Source: Ignelater luminosus (taxonomy: Eukaryota > Arthropoda > Insecta > Coleoptera > Elateridae). Taken from it: a stretch of 64,000 nt of DNA. Location of the stretch: assembly GCA_011009095.1 (NCBI GenBank), contig VTPC01005888.1:37063-101062 (forward strand), in the 5' to 3' direction. This document shows positions 12,438 to 24,314 of the stretch, one piece after another; the first letter of the stretch is position 1, and every line of letters starts with the position of its first letter. Made by a program: the position numbers and the translations under genes. The notes beneath the pieces were generated by a model, which was not told where the DNA came from, did no database searches, and worked only from the letters and a program-made list of their open reading frames with translations.

Positions 12438-13780
12438 TATATCTGAAAATTAGACATTTGTCTGTAATTCATATCCTTAATTTTTATCAGTATTGAGGGT
12501 TTTTAAGTGAATTATAAACTCTTTAATAGAAATGACGGGGGAGGGGTGGGCAAATCCGAGTTGATAAATGCCACTTCCATTTTTAAACTCCCTTCCTTAC
12601 ATTCGCAATCCACCTCAATGATAGAATTAAAGGTAGCTATTCAGGTCCATGGGGAAGTAGATTCTTCTCTACCTACAATGTTTTCACCAACTACAAAGAA
12701 ATTAACTATAGCTGGTAGCATGCAAGCAATTTGAGATTGTGTGCTCAACATTTGTAATTTTACGTTTTTTGTTTCAAAGAGAATTCAGCATCTAGTTTTA
12801 CTTTACTTTTACAGCCCTGCTGCGTTTGCTGTTTTTGTTATGACCGTTGGTTTGCTAGAAAACAGCATTGTCCAATTATTGTTGTTTGAATATTTAGAGT
12901 TTTTGACTGAAAAAACAGGGTGATCTTTTTATTGCTGTGGTGACATTCAAAGACGCCCGTTTTATTTTATCATTATGAACTATTCCATAAAACGATACAT
13001 TATGAACGCTAATTAATGTTATAATCATGTTATTATTATGTAGTTAAACATAAAAGAATTTTATCACAACCGACCTCAAGTTTCAACACGCCATGAACCA
13101 TCTCGTTCTCTCCTTCAAGTGGTCAGTTGTAAACGAAGTGTACGGCAAGTGATAGAATTCTTATTTCAGGGTCTTTAAACAGATCTAATTTTGAATAAAA
13201 AATAAAGGAATCTAATATTAGGTATATAAAGGAATCTAATTTATTAGGTATAGCTGGTAATGGCTTTAATTTGTTCTGAATCAGCCCAACTGGTTTTAAA
13301 TTTCTAAACTGTCTTGAGTAGGACTTATTGTTTAAAAAAATACTTGAAACGTTATCCATAAAGAGTAATTCGGTCTTTCCTCAAACACTTTTTGTTTTGA
13401 TTAGTGAACCGGACCAACTATTTTTAAAATTCGAAGACATCAAAAAATTGCCAAAAATGGTGTGTCTGTAAAAAACACCCTTTTTTCTAATTTTACACTG
13501 GATTCAACTGAAATTTTATTCCTCAGTATGAGGTTTTATTCTCAAGTGGCCCATTAACTAATTAATTAATTAAGTTAACTTGTATATTGTTATAAAAAAC
13601 AATGTTTCTGAAAGTTTTTGTAAAAAGGTATTTAGTTATTAGAACTTTTTTAAAGTACCTAGATACCTAGTTTTGTTTTACATTCTTTCTTTTACATTGC
13701 TTTATCAAAAGGCAGTGTTGCAAATAACATACTTTTCCAGGATTTGACTAAAAATAAAATAGAAAATATGCAATTAAACT
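12438..13780. other. Intergenic between element B and the first GILT gene
   Basis: No gene was recognised. A small imperfect tandem duplication around AAAGGAATCTAAT occurs near 13202-13250. Frames of up to 78 codons lack any family resemblance. The right end should contain the 3'UTR of the minus-strand GILT gene. Confidence 0.4.
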
Positions 13781-14899
13781 TTAATTTTGTTTCATAACAA
13801 TAGAGTTCTGAGAGTTTGATGAAAGAAGTATTTCTTTACATGCTAATGGCTCATTTTTAAGATACTGACATAAAACTTTTAGCGTATCTTCAGGTTTTTC
13901 AAGTTTTACTTGTTTATAGTTAATAACAAGCCATGGTATTTGATTCAAATTTGTTATGTACAATTTCTGTTTTTCACCGTGTAGACCAAATAGATTCAAA
14001 CCTTCTGGGCCAAGTGCACATGTCATCAGTTCCTTACCAGATAAACCCAATATGCTTCCACACTAAAAATTATGCGATCAGAAGAAGAATGATAAACTTC
14101 TATTAAAACTTACTGCTCCGAATGCTTTTAAATTGAAAGCTGTCTTACTTTCACTTTCAATACATCCTATAAATTCAGCCTGGGATCTCTGATCAGTACT
14201 TCTTATTAGACCGCATGCTTGAAATTGACTAAGTAGGCATTCATTAGGGCCGTGTTGACATTTATATGTATACTCCAGATTGTGTAGTTCTTTCTGTAAA
14301 AATTATTATTCAGTTTATTTAAAAACAAAAATTCTAAGTAATTGGAGCAATTGGTATATATAAAGTTAAAAAGATGTCAGATGATTCTTTGTATCGATCC
14401 CTACATGTTCTGACTCATAAACTGATAAATCAGAACAAAACAAACAGTGGATCATCTTTTGTGCTTAAAACTTAGTTAAACTATTTGGATTGTCTTTTGA
14501 ATGTTTGATTAACTAATTGGAAATTTCTCTGATTTGTGAAATAGACTTGAGTGCAGTTTTGTAATTGTGTAGACAAAAGTATTGATTTGATGGAGCATTT
14601 AGAGCTAATAATTGGATAATTACCGTTACATTTCCATATGGTACCAATTCCAAACGAATATATTTTTGTAACATTAAATATGTATAATACAAATGGTCTG
14701 TAAAATACGACCTGCAAAATGGACAGAGTGGTTCGTAAAACAGAGTAACCACTAGTTGATTTTTTGATTGCTACAACATAAATTTGATATTAAACTATTT
14801 CATTACTTATGTACTTTGAATAAATTTTGATTTACTTACCTGAAGAGACGGTTGCAAACTAATAATTCCCAATAAAATAACTAATGCGTAGAACTTCAT
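13781..14899 (-). CDS. GILT-like thiol reductase, copy A (CxxC)
   Basis: Four minus-strand exons encode 222 aa: 14840-14899, 14624-14770, 14114-14293 and 13781-14062 (stop TAA). All junctions are GT-AG and phase 0. Exon 1 encodes a 20-residue hydrophobic signal peptide starting MKFYALVILLG. Exon 2 carries the thioredoxin-like active site CPFC (residues 36-39) and the VPYGN block, with an N-V-T glycosylation sequon at 67-69. Exon 3 carries the GILT signature CQHGPNEC (81-88). GILT proteins reduce disulfides in lysosomes or are secreted; in insects they are linked to immunity and oxidative stress. This copy is the most diverged of the array, with a C-terminal tail about 14 residues longer than copies B and C, and it is the only one keeping both active-site cysteines. 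Confidence 0.93.
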
Positions 14900-15794
14900 T
14901 TCTAAAAGGCGTAAATAGCTTTTAAGTAGGTACAGAGAAAGAATTTCATGCCTTTTTTGCTTCTCTGTAAATAAAAAGCACGCTTGCCTGCGTTATTTAA
15001 ACTAACGTGACAATTAAAAAATATTATTATGTGATAGTTTAACACGATTTTTGTGTAAATGCAGTAAAATTTATTATGTTGTAAATAAATAATGGCAATT
15101 GGTGTGTCTATCTACAAAATCATGATACATAAAATGCAGTCAGTAATTAATTTGATAATAATGATCACAAAAGTACTATAACGATAAGATGTCGGAAAAC
15201 TTCAATAAAACATTCAAACGCTTTGCGTTGATACATTCACCAAAAGTTGCCAAACTGGCCCCCATATTTATTATAGTTTAGAAAACTTTCTTTAATTCTT
15301 TTGACATTTTAGTAGCATAAGCGATACCAGCACTAAAAGTAAAAAAAATTGTAAAATTTAATTTGTTTGTACAAAAAAGGCAGACACTTATGTGTCTATC
15401 AAAATAATGAAAGAAGAAAATAAATCTCAAAAACTGTTTGATAGTTATTTTGCAATTCTAAAAGCTTTTGTAAGATAATTCTATATTATAGAATCAAAAA
15501 ATAGAAAAGCTATCAGTCAAGGTTATTGCATACGAAATGAAAATATGCAATAAGCATTTACATGTATGTTTTAATTACTTTATGATTTTAAAGAATTTTT
15601 AAAGTAGGTTTGTTAAAATCAAAACAACCTTTTTGTTTTTATTATATAAGTGCTGCACAGTGAATTAGTTTGTCTCCCAGTAGATCAAAAATTAGACATA
15701 ATTAAACATTTTTTTACAAAACTGCTAATCTTCTCTAAAACAATTATTACTGAATTGAATCATCGGTTTGTCATACTTTTAAGAACACGCTTTG
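14900..15794. other. Upstream flank of GILT copy A
   Basis: An AT-rich candidate TATA-like block (TATTTAAA on the plus strand, about 14994-15001) lies about 95 bp upstream of the copy A start and could serve as its core promoter; this is weak. No other gene was seen up to the GILT pseudogene. Confidence 0.35.
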
Positions 15795-16232
15795 GGCTTA
15801 TTATTTAGCAACCTCCCGAAGAACTGCAGCTTATCGTAATGATATAAAAACTTGTGGTTTACATAAACCCCTGGTATAAGATCTAGACCTTGTGCAAGTA
15901 ACGGTTGTTTGTCATCTAAAAATCCAAATAACTTTGCCTTCAGTACCTTCTGCATATTTCAGGATTTTAGCTTCGGGCACTTGCAACGCAGAACACTAGA
16001 AATTATGCTCAAAGTTGTAGAACTTAACGTATAATTACTATAACAGTATAACTTACTTTGATCAGTACATTTAGATCAGTGCTAGTCGGTAACTGTATTT
16101 AATGCAGTATATAAACTCCAATTGTGCTTGGTTGTAGTATTTTGTAATACCACATGCATCTAGTTTGCTAACAGCACATTCTTCTGAACTGTGTTAGGAT
16201 TTGTATGTCCATGCGTCGTTTACTAGTTGTTG
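15795..16232 (-). pseudogene. GILT pseudogene (exons 3 and 4 only)
   Basis: Exon 3 relic at about 16057-16232 keeps the acceptor and a WTY block, but the CQHGPEEC signature has decayed to an S-stop-HSSEEC form with an in-frame TAA. It goes on with CAVSKLDACGI and keeps a GTAAGT donor. Exon 4 relic at about 15795-15995 keeps the acceptor at 15996-15997 and reads as LKYAEGTEG, then a frameshift, then KLFGFLDDKQPLLAQGL. Exons 1 and 2 were not found to the right. It aligns best with copies B and C, not A. The nonsense codon, frameshift and missing 5' half make it clearly non-functional. It probably marks an older duplication unit. Confidence 0.88.
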
Positions 16233-17406
16233 CTAAAAGTTCGTGATATTTTTATATACTATGAACTTCAGAGCTATTGTACGAAAAATGATAACTTGGT
16301 TTAGTTTGTACAAAATATTTTAATAAAATTCCGCTGTGCTATGTCTCTTCCGCCTTCTCTTGTGAATTTTATTCTGGTCTTTCTGGGGCGTATATTGAGA
16401 AACCCCTATACATGGGTCTAATATTTTTCAATATAGAAACACTCATAAAAGTTTCACTGAAATCGATTAAGACAGCTAGAGCAGTTGCCAGTTTCGTGAA
16501 AGCCAATTTTAGCCATTTTCCGACCTATAATATTTTTTTGCGAGGTCTGAAAGGCTCATTTAGACAAACGGCAAAACACGTGTTGACTTATTCTCGAGAT
16601 AGAATCGCCAGTAAAACTTTCATCGAGATCAGTGACGGACTCACTGTGCTCTCTCCTTGTTAGTTTTGTTGTTTATTTAAAACAGTAAAGAAGATTTAGT
16701 TGACTAAATATACGACATGATGGTGACGTAATAATTAACAAAAGCAATTCAGAACGAATAGGATTTAAAAGGTGATCATAGCTAAAAGCCAGAATGGTAT
16801 GGGCAGCTTCATGTATACTTATGACGAGGCTAATGTATTACTGTAAGTGTTATGATAACTTGATTATTTAGGCACGATACTGGTTTGGCTTATTCAATCC
16901 ATGGCTGTCATCATTGTTAGCAACTACAAACTGAAAACATAATTAAAATCATATTGAGAAATATTGGTTACTGCCTGTTATGTGTACAGAAATAGGAATG
17001 CAGAAAAAGTATTATATCACCACCATATGAATGAGTATATGGTTAAGGAATATCTATACCTATCATTATAGTCAGTGATGCTATAGGCATCCTTAAGATT
17101 TATTGTGAATCTTGTTAGTTTGCTTGTCATGCTAAAAATATTCTTACACAATGTAAATAGCTACTTTGCAATTTTTCTTACTAAAGGAGGAATTGCCTCT
17201 AAGGAGGTCTAAAACAGCTTTTAACGCCGTTACTGCACTGTCACGTGGGTTCGAATTCTAACGTGCTTTTAATAGTTGTCTTACCTTACACTTTTTTTAT
17301 GTACTTACAACATATTCTGTCCTCATTGATTTTCCAGGACAGCAAGTTGCATAATTCTGTAGTAAATGCTGCTTTCTTCTGTTAATTTTTTTAACGTACC
17401 ATTTAG

Positions 17407-17685
17407 ATACTATTAGTGCCAAATAATGAATTCTTGGAAAAACCTGATGCTGTCTGCATTACAACTTTTTCCACAACATGTAAGTATATATTCTGGTCTT
17501 TACTAAAGGGTAAAAAGCCTCAGGATCTCTCAGATGTTGGTCTTTGTCAAGAAATTGTGACAGTATTACAGGAACTAGTCGCACAAGCTCCTAAATTGAA
17601 AGTGAAAATTATCACTGCTGTTTTGAAGGCAAATCAATACAAATCTTTAAAACGATTGATATACACACTGGAGAAAAATCTCTAA
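17407..17685 (+). CDS. Exon-like ORF X, function unknown
   Basis: The frame opens just after an AG (17405-17406) preceded by a pyrimidine-rich tract and ends at TAA 17683-17685. There is no ATG at its 5' end, so if real it is a terminal exon and not a complete gene. It reads through EFLEKPDAVCITTFST, LCQEIVTVLQELVAQAPKLK and a basic tail. I do not recognise the family; it is predicted helix-rich. The unit 2 copy keeps the same frame over the LCQE..KLKVKI part, with mostly conservative changes and an in-frame indel, which argues that the ancestor was coding. No convincing upstream exon was found. Confidence 0.4.
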   Translation: MLLVPNNEFLEKPDAVCITTFSTTCKYIFWSLLKGKKPQDLSDVGLCQEIVTVLQELVAQAPKLKVKIITAVLKANQYKSLKRLIYTLEKNL

Positions 17686-17873
17686 GCAGCTCATCAGGTA
17701 ACTAAACCAGCAGTCAACGAAATACAAAAGTGAAGATAATTTCTTAGGCTTTTCAAACATGCCCTCTAACAAAATATATACAACATTGAGCGTTCACATT
17801 TATAATAATCTATTAATTAATCCAATAAAACGTAATCACATCTTTCAATAAAATAAAACAATGCAGTTTTATA

Positions 17874-19735
17874 CAAGGTGAGTTTTTTCTGATGTTTAGT
17901 ATGGGGATCTCGGAAACTAGCGGAGATAGAGAGACGATTAAAATGAGAAAGAACTGCAGTTTTACGAGCTCAATTTAATGAGCTTTTTGTTTTTTTTGGA
18001 AAAAATGCATGGCTAACTAGATATATCGCAAAAATAATTTTTTTATTCTTTTGTTTGGTGTCTGTAGCTCTGTTATTATTAACTTTAGAAAAAGTACGTA
18101 AAGGAAAAAGTTGTAGGTAATTATGTTCTTAATAATACAGTCTAACCAAAGTTCTTGTTTGAGCTGTAATTCTTGAGTTATGACACAAGTTTGTCTTTTT
18201 TCTAATGGAAACCATAGTCGGCCATGACTTTATAAAAAAGGTCTTTTTTCAGCGATTCTAACAATATATCACTTGACATAGTTATTTTTATAAATAAATG
18301 AATTATGGCCTTGTTTTTCTTTTCATTTTCGAACTGTTCAAGAAGTACGTTATGGAAACAATTGATAGATGCGCGCATCGCGTCTCATAATAGAATTCAA
18401 GTTAGTTATTAAACTTTTTATTTTAATTTTGAAATTATAAACATAATTATTTTAAATAAAAATAATTTCTGAAAAACCAATAAACAGAGAATGACAAATG
18501 ATAAATTAAGAAACAATAAAGAAAATTAGAATATAAAGCGGTACCAAGACAACCTAATTAAAGTAAGTAAAGTATTTAAGACTAAAGGTCCAACATTATG
18601 ATTAATGCACAATTTACACCTTTTTAAAATCGAATTTGTTGCTTTTCTAACGGAACGTACATCAATATTAGCAAAAACTTTTAGTACAGCTTCTCTAAGG
18701 TCATCTACTGTGTCGACGACTTTTGACATACCCTATCTTTTTATTTTTATGACACAAAATGTAACACTCAATCATATCACGCTTTTCTTGATTAGAAAAA
18801 TTCATATTGATAATTTACGAAAACAAAATCAACATTAATTAGAAACTACATAAATGATTTGGACCTGTCAATAGGTAATTGTCGTTTGCATCTGTTAATT
18901 GTTTCCATAGCACACTATGTTAACAGCATTTTTAGTTTTTAGTTACACCTATGAGTGAAGTACCTATTTGGATCTAAATTTGCTTTGTTCACTTATCTTA
19001 AATACTTTACTTACTTCAATTAGGTTGTTTTGGTACTGCTTGATTTATATCCTAATTTCTTTTATTGTTTCTTAATTTATCGTTTGTCATTCTCTGTTTA
19101 TTAGTTTCTCAGAAATACTTTTATTTAAAATTGTAACTCCAATGGAATAAACATTTCACACCGAAATAATTATGTTTATAATTTCGAAATTAAAAGAAAA
19201 ATTTTAATAACTAACTTAAATTTTATTATTAAACGCTATGCACATCTATCAATTGTTTGCATAGCAAACTACTTGAATAGTTCAAAAATGAAAAGAAAAA
19301 AAGGCCATAATTTATTTATTTATAAAACTAACTATGTCAAGTGGTATATCGTTAGAATCGTTGAAAAAGGGCCTTGTTTATAAAGTCATGGCCGATTATG
19401 GTTTCTATTAGAAAAAATACAAGCTTGTGTCATAATTCAAAAATTATAGCTTAAATAAAAAATTCGGTTAGACTGCATTATTAAGCAGATAATTACCTAT
19501 AACTTTTTCCTTTATACATTTTTCTAAAGTCAATAATATCATAGCTATAGGCACTGAACAAAATAACAAAAAAACTATTTTTGTGAGATATCTAGTTAGC
19601 CATGCATTTTTTCCAAAAAACAAAAAGCTCATTAAATTAGGCTCGCAAAACTGCAGTTCTTTCCCCATTTAATCGTATTTCTATCTCCGCTAGTTTTTGA
19701 GATCCCCATACTAACATGGGAAAAAACCCACCCTG
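17874..19735. mobile_element. Fold-back element C with arms of about 700 bp
   Basis: TA lies at 17872-17873 and 19736-19737; the ends are CAAGGTGAGTTTTTTC and the complement of CAGGGTGGGTTTTTTC. The left arm (17874 to about 18580) and right arm (about 18998-19735) are inverted copies through nearly their whole length. Shared blocks include GTATGGGGATCTC, GCATGGCTAACTAGATAT and AATGACAAA. The loop of about 410 bp encodes a transposase tail on the minus strand. The homologous place in duplication unit 2 (about 29272) is uninterrupted, giving an empty site. Each strand could form a very long hairpin if transcribed. Confidence 0.85.
18600..18729 (-). pseudogene. C-terminal transposase fragment in the loop of element C
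   Basis: The minus strand reads SKVVDTVDDLREAVLK, then NIDVRSVRKATNSIL and KRCKLCINHN. This resembles the terminal part of Tc3-like DUF4817-type transposases, where a VYxxxVxTxxxLRxRI segment precedes a helical tail ending in a CIxxxG motif. Only about 45 residues of recognisable tail remain, and the frame then runs into the inverted arm. Confidence 0.6.
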
Positions 19736-20295
19736 TATATTGTTCGGTCGTTGCTATAGTGTACATCGGGCCGTCAACAGACTAACGATAAATGTTTGTT
19801 TAGTTTTAGATTCCGTTTCTTTCATCTGAAGTACCAGTCTGCACTATGTTGCTTTTTATGGCGGTTGATATGACTTTCTCGTATTGCTAGTTGGGCAATT
19901 CTAGATCTTCAGTTCCATACCGAAAGTTTTGCGTTGTAAACTGAAATTGCCATTTTTTCTGAAAAAGTGGCAATTGATAAATAAGAAACATGTCAATAAC
20001 AGCTTTACAAATTAGTAAAGTTGAATTTCTTGACACGGTAATAAAAACCTGTCATTTTTGTATACATATATGTATATTGTCTTAACTTGCTACAGACAGA
20101 AAAAGCTTAAACATTAAAAGGTTGGTAAAATTATAGAAAGGTAAATACTTAACATACTTAATAGTTTTGTTTGTTTTTAAATATGTGATAGTTTAGAATA
20201 AACTTGTAAACTATAAAACTTATTAGAGTATGTACTTCATTATCTTCAAAAAAAAACAAAAAGTGCAATGCGTGACTAACTACAGCTAAGCCAAT

Positions 20296-21337
20296 TCATT
20301 CTTGTAATTTTTTAGTACATGCTTCAGGGTTATTATGTAGTATGTCGCAGAGGGTTTTCTTTAATGCTGTATAATCATCTAAATTCGTATTGTTGATATA
20401 AACAGTAGGTACGCCACTCAGATCTGGTGCGAGTATTTGTTGTTTGTCACCAAAAAGACCAACTAATTTGTCGCCTTCAGGTCCTTCTACACATTTCAAA
20501 ACTTCATCTCCAGGCAATTCCAATTTAGAAGCGCACTAGAAGTAACTTTTAAAGTTATGAAGTTCGATAGATATTTAAATTTATTTATTAACTTACTTGT
20601 GCCAGTGTTTGTATGTCAGTGGTAGTATCAACTTCACTTTCAATACAGTATACATATTCCATGTGTGAGTCTTGTTCCCTAGACTTTGCAATACCACACG
20701 CTTGTAATCTGCTAATAGCACATTCTTCTGGGCCATGTTGACATTCATATGTCCAAGCATCGTTTACCTGTTGTCGCTAGAAGTTTCCGACACTATTTTA
20801 CTACATTTATTATTTCCTGAATGAATAAATCATTTAAACCATTAAAAAATCCGAAGAAAGTCTGAATTGTCGTTTTACTATTTTGTATTATATCATCTCT
20901 TTTAATTTCAATACTCACTTTTATGTTTCCATAAGGTATAAAATCCACCTGAATATAAGTTCCTAGGTCTGCATACACTGGATACAGTACATTTGTAATA
21001 AATATCTGAGAGTACGGACAGAGCGGTTTGTAAAATATAGTTACTAATGGTTTGCTGTCCATTTGCTGGAATTAGTAATAATAATAAATACCTTTAGGGC
21101 TGAAGGATAAAACATCTCATCTAGTACCGTGAATATAAAAAGAAACACATTTTTAAAACATTATTTAGTCTTTTTTAATTGAAAATGTACAAATGATTAC
21201 ATACGCGTGAACCATTATTTGTAATTTGTTAGTTTTCTTATAGAAAAAGTTACAAAAATAAATTGTTTGAAATTTACCTGAAGAGAATGTTGAAAATAGA
21301 GACATCCCAAAATCATAGTCAGCAAACAGAACTTCAT
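20296..21337 (-). CDS. GILT-like thiol reductase, copy B (CxxS)
   Basis: Four minus-strand exons encode 208 aa: 21278-21337, 20919-21065, 20597-20776 and 20296-20535 (stop TGA). All introns are GT-AG and phase 0, and the first three exons have the same lengths as in copy A (60, 147, 180 bp). The signal peptide starts MKFCLLTMILG. The active site is CPYS (36-39), so the resolving cysteine of the CxxC pair is replaced by serine. The signature CQHGPEEC (81-88) is intact. CxxS forms occur in other arthropod GILT proteins (general knowledge) and may reduce poorly or act as isomerase-like or binding proteins. It is the close paralogue of copy C: I count 17 differences in the 79 residues of exon 4. 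Confidence 0.93.
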
Positions 21338-21397
21338 GTTTAAAAATAATTGAAGATGGTAACTGTAAGAACAGAAAGAAAACAAGTAGAAGTTTTG

Positions 21398-21403
21398 TTT
21401 ATA
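21398..21403 (-). promoter_or_regulatory. Candidate TATA box of GILT copy B
   Basis: On the minus strand TATAAA lies about 61 bp upstream of the copy B start codon. A TATAAA at the equivalent spot upstream of copy C supports a conserved core promoter. Position and conservation are seen; function is inferred. Confidence 0.45.
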
Positions 21404-21628
21404 TGAGAAAAAGTTTCTTTTAAAGCAATGATTTTGGGGGATGCAGCTATAAAAAGGTTTATCTCAGAAATATGAATACGAATCTACAGTCTAAAAATCT
21501 GTTTCAGTATTTAATCTTCTATAACTCTACACTTCAGAATTAAGTTTTACAATTTTCCGTGTTACCATGTATCTCGTATTTCTAAATATGGTGTAGGTCT
21601 AAATGTGGAATTCTACATTATCCCGATT

Positions 21629-21630
<2 letters not shown>

Positions 21631-21684
<54 letters not shown>
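21631..21684. repeat. (AAT)18 microsatellite
   Basis: Eighteen perfect AAT units, 5' of GILT copy B. The homologous place in unit 2 (about 33035-33050) has only a few ATT/TAT units, so the run expanded after the duplication. Confidence 0.95.
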
Positions 21685-21686
<2 letters not shown>

Positions 21687-21777
21687 TAGAAAATCCTACG
21701 TTGTTTCGTAAATTGATTATCCTAGACTGTAATAATGTCTTTAAATTTCTTGCCGACTCCATAAACTTCAGAACCAG

Positions 21778-21787
21778 NNNNNNNNNN
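21778..21787. other. Assembly gap (10 N)
   Basis: Ten undetermined bases lie about 95 bp from the AAT microsatellite. The true gap length is unknown; 10 N may be a placeholder. Confidence 0.98.
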
Positions 21788-22799
21788 TGGTTTCGTTTCC
21801 TGTTTTCTAGTGGAGCTCAATGTGTGTTTAAATGTAGTATTCATATTTAAAAAACTGTTTTTCTTGCTCAGAGCCCCCACATTACACTTTGGGCCCAGGA
21901 AATAATGTCTTTAGTGGACTCTAGATAGAGCTGACCCTAAGCTTTAAAAAAGATTAATTATTACTTATTATTACTTATTGTTTCTTTATATTATTATCAA
22001 CAAATACACAACACCACAATAAGAAATATGTTTTAAAAAGATAGAATTAAAAACGCATTTGCTCTCTGTGGGCCACTAGTAAATGAGGGTTCCTACACTC
22101 AATACCCAGTGCTTCTCCATGTGGGGGTGTTCCTACTATTGACAATAACAATTCCCCGAAATTCCAAAAATCTAATCCATTCTGTATCTTTTAAGTGTGA
22201 TATCAAGTGTCTAACAAATTGTTGGGTCAAGAAGACTATGATCTAGCGGGTAAGCGTATGGCCACCATAATATGTTGTGTATTTAGCAAAGATAAAAGTA
22301 TATTAGCATGTCTGTAAACAAAGATGAGTCCATTGATAAGAAAAACTACTGGTGTAGGGAATCTTTTTGGGCAAACAGAAGATGATTAAGTAATAATAGC
22401 AAGAAGTACTACAAATTAGAGCCCTGCATGGCCTGAAATTGCCAGGCCCGAAAAAACCAGACGGTCTGAACAGAGAAATAAATCTCGATGATTTTCCTGC
22501 AGCTTTAGAATTCTGTTGATAAGTAGGACTGGAAATTATATGCACCAAAATCACTAAAATATGCTACATATACCATGCGCTATAGAAACATCAAGATATG
22601 CTCAATCTAAATACAGTAATACGATAGGTAGAATCCCTTTACAGTCTGACAAGCCCAAGATACTCAACAATTTTCAAAATGAAGCTTGACCTGAACTTGA
22701 ACTAAAAGCCCGAACTGCGCGGTGTGCTATCACAAATAACCGAGTTATGAAACATCAAACATACATGATAACAATTGTGCAGAAAAAGAACTGAAGATC

Positions 22800-24200
22800 G
22801 GTAGAATTGTGCCTACATTGTACCCTACAATTGTAAGGTATAGGCTGTTATACCAAATGTAGTGGGTGGCCTATCAATACGATTTTCCGTTGCTGAGATA
22901 CAGCACGAGTGCTTTAGCTTTAGTCATGAGGGTGTGGAAAAAAAAAGTAAATCCGATAAAAAGAAAACGCTTGAATATCTAGCGATTTATACAATTTTGA
23001 AGATTTTGGTGTATTTTCCTATTTAGCAGTTTATGGAACCGAGCTTGTTTAACTTAGTACAATGAAGGAAGATTCAGAAATACAGTGCTCCTACCGCTCC
23101 TACTCAAACTCCTTAATTCCGGACAATAAGGCGGTTTTCCGATCTATTAGGAAGGGAGTAACAGTGTCAGGCCTTTAGAGGGTTCAAGTGGGATCATTTA
23201 TACAATGCAGACTAATTTATAAAGGATGGGCAAGTTATTTATTGTCTGATATTAACAAACTTAAAAAATAAAGTATTGTTATAAACTGTTTTTAAACAAA
23301 TTCAGTATACAGTGCGATCCATTTAAATAGAATAGTATAAAATCAGTAACAGCAATTTCTCGACAAATCGCTGGGACATGTACAGCGATCTCCATCAAAA
23401 TACACTTTTTAAATAGATGTTTTTGTAGTAACATCAAAATTGTCACAAGTTACATTAGAAAAAATCGAGAGAAAGAGCTCGAAATGGTCATTTATGCACA
23501 AGTTCAAAGTAACAATAGAAAAGAAGCAAAAAGTAAGTAATAATTACTTCTTTTTATTAGAAAAGTAAACTATTTGATATAATCTTAAATTTGAAAGGCA
23601 ATAATCAACTATATTTATTTAGATGGCTTGTTATAGTCTCTTAAATTAATTCTCGTAAAGACTTCTTTTCTGAATTCATGAATATACACTGTTTCTCAAA
23701 CTTTAATTAGGTAGCTATTAGCTAGGAAGTGTTGCAGGCAGCAGTATAATGATTTACTGTAAGTTTTATAACCCTACATATTTAACCGAGATTATTTGTC
23801 ATTTGTTTTTGTTGCAAAGCCTACTAAATTAGTAAATAGTGGAAAAAGTTGCACGTCTTCTACAGCTTAGCACAAAACCGACAGAATTCACGTTCTTGTT
23901 GGCTTCCATTCATGGAGTAAGCAACAAAGAGGTCCGACTGCTAAAAACGACTACATTTCTCTATCTAATCCTTCAGTTTCGAGTAAGCTCTAAGCTGATC
24001 TGGCAATCAATATTGTGCTTTCTTCAGTATAAATGAAATACATTTTAAGTCTTAAACTGAGTTTCCCTTTTTCTTGTCACCTAAATAAATTGGAGTAGTT
24101 AAATGAAAATTAAAGTTAGGTGTAAAGTTATTATCACTTTGGATCAGGATCGGTTTTTTAATTAAAAGAGTGATAACATGGCAAATGAAGAAAGTGACTC
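22800..24200. other. Spacer between duplication units, no gene recognised
   Basis: AT-rich, with short frames that match no family I know. The right end (about 24150-24230) resembles the sequence just before unit 1 (about 16740-16780), so the unit boundary is fuzzy here. Confidence 0.4.
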
Positions 24201-24314
24201 ATTTGAACTTGTGGGATTTAGAAAATAATGATAGCTAAAATAAAAGTCAGCCATAATGGTATATACGGCATTATTGCTTCATGTATACTCATGATGGCGC
24301 CAAGGTGTTATTAT

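Larger units (their letters stand above)
16756..22800 (+). repeat. Segmental duplication unit 1
   Basis: In direct orientation this region aligns, with gaps, to unit 2 at about 24200-33620. Matching blocks include GATAGCT-type sequence at 16770/24227, ACCACCATATGAATGAGTAT at about 17020/24660, the exon-like ORF at 17407/24977, AATAAAACAATG at about 17850/29257, the GTTGCTATAG-like block at 19750/29290, the GILT genes, and flanks around 22200-22780/33400-33600. Unit 1 carries the fold-back element C, which is absent from unit 2. Limits are approximate to about 50-100 bp. Confidence 0.8.

Noticed and set aside
17240-17270. GGTTCGAATTC, resembling a tRNA T-loop
   Set aside because: No matching anticodon and acceptor arms could be folded around it, and the unit 2 copy has changed the motif, so it is not a tRNA gene.
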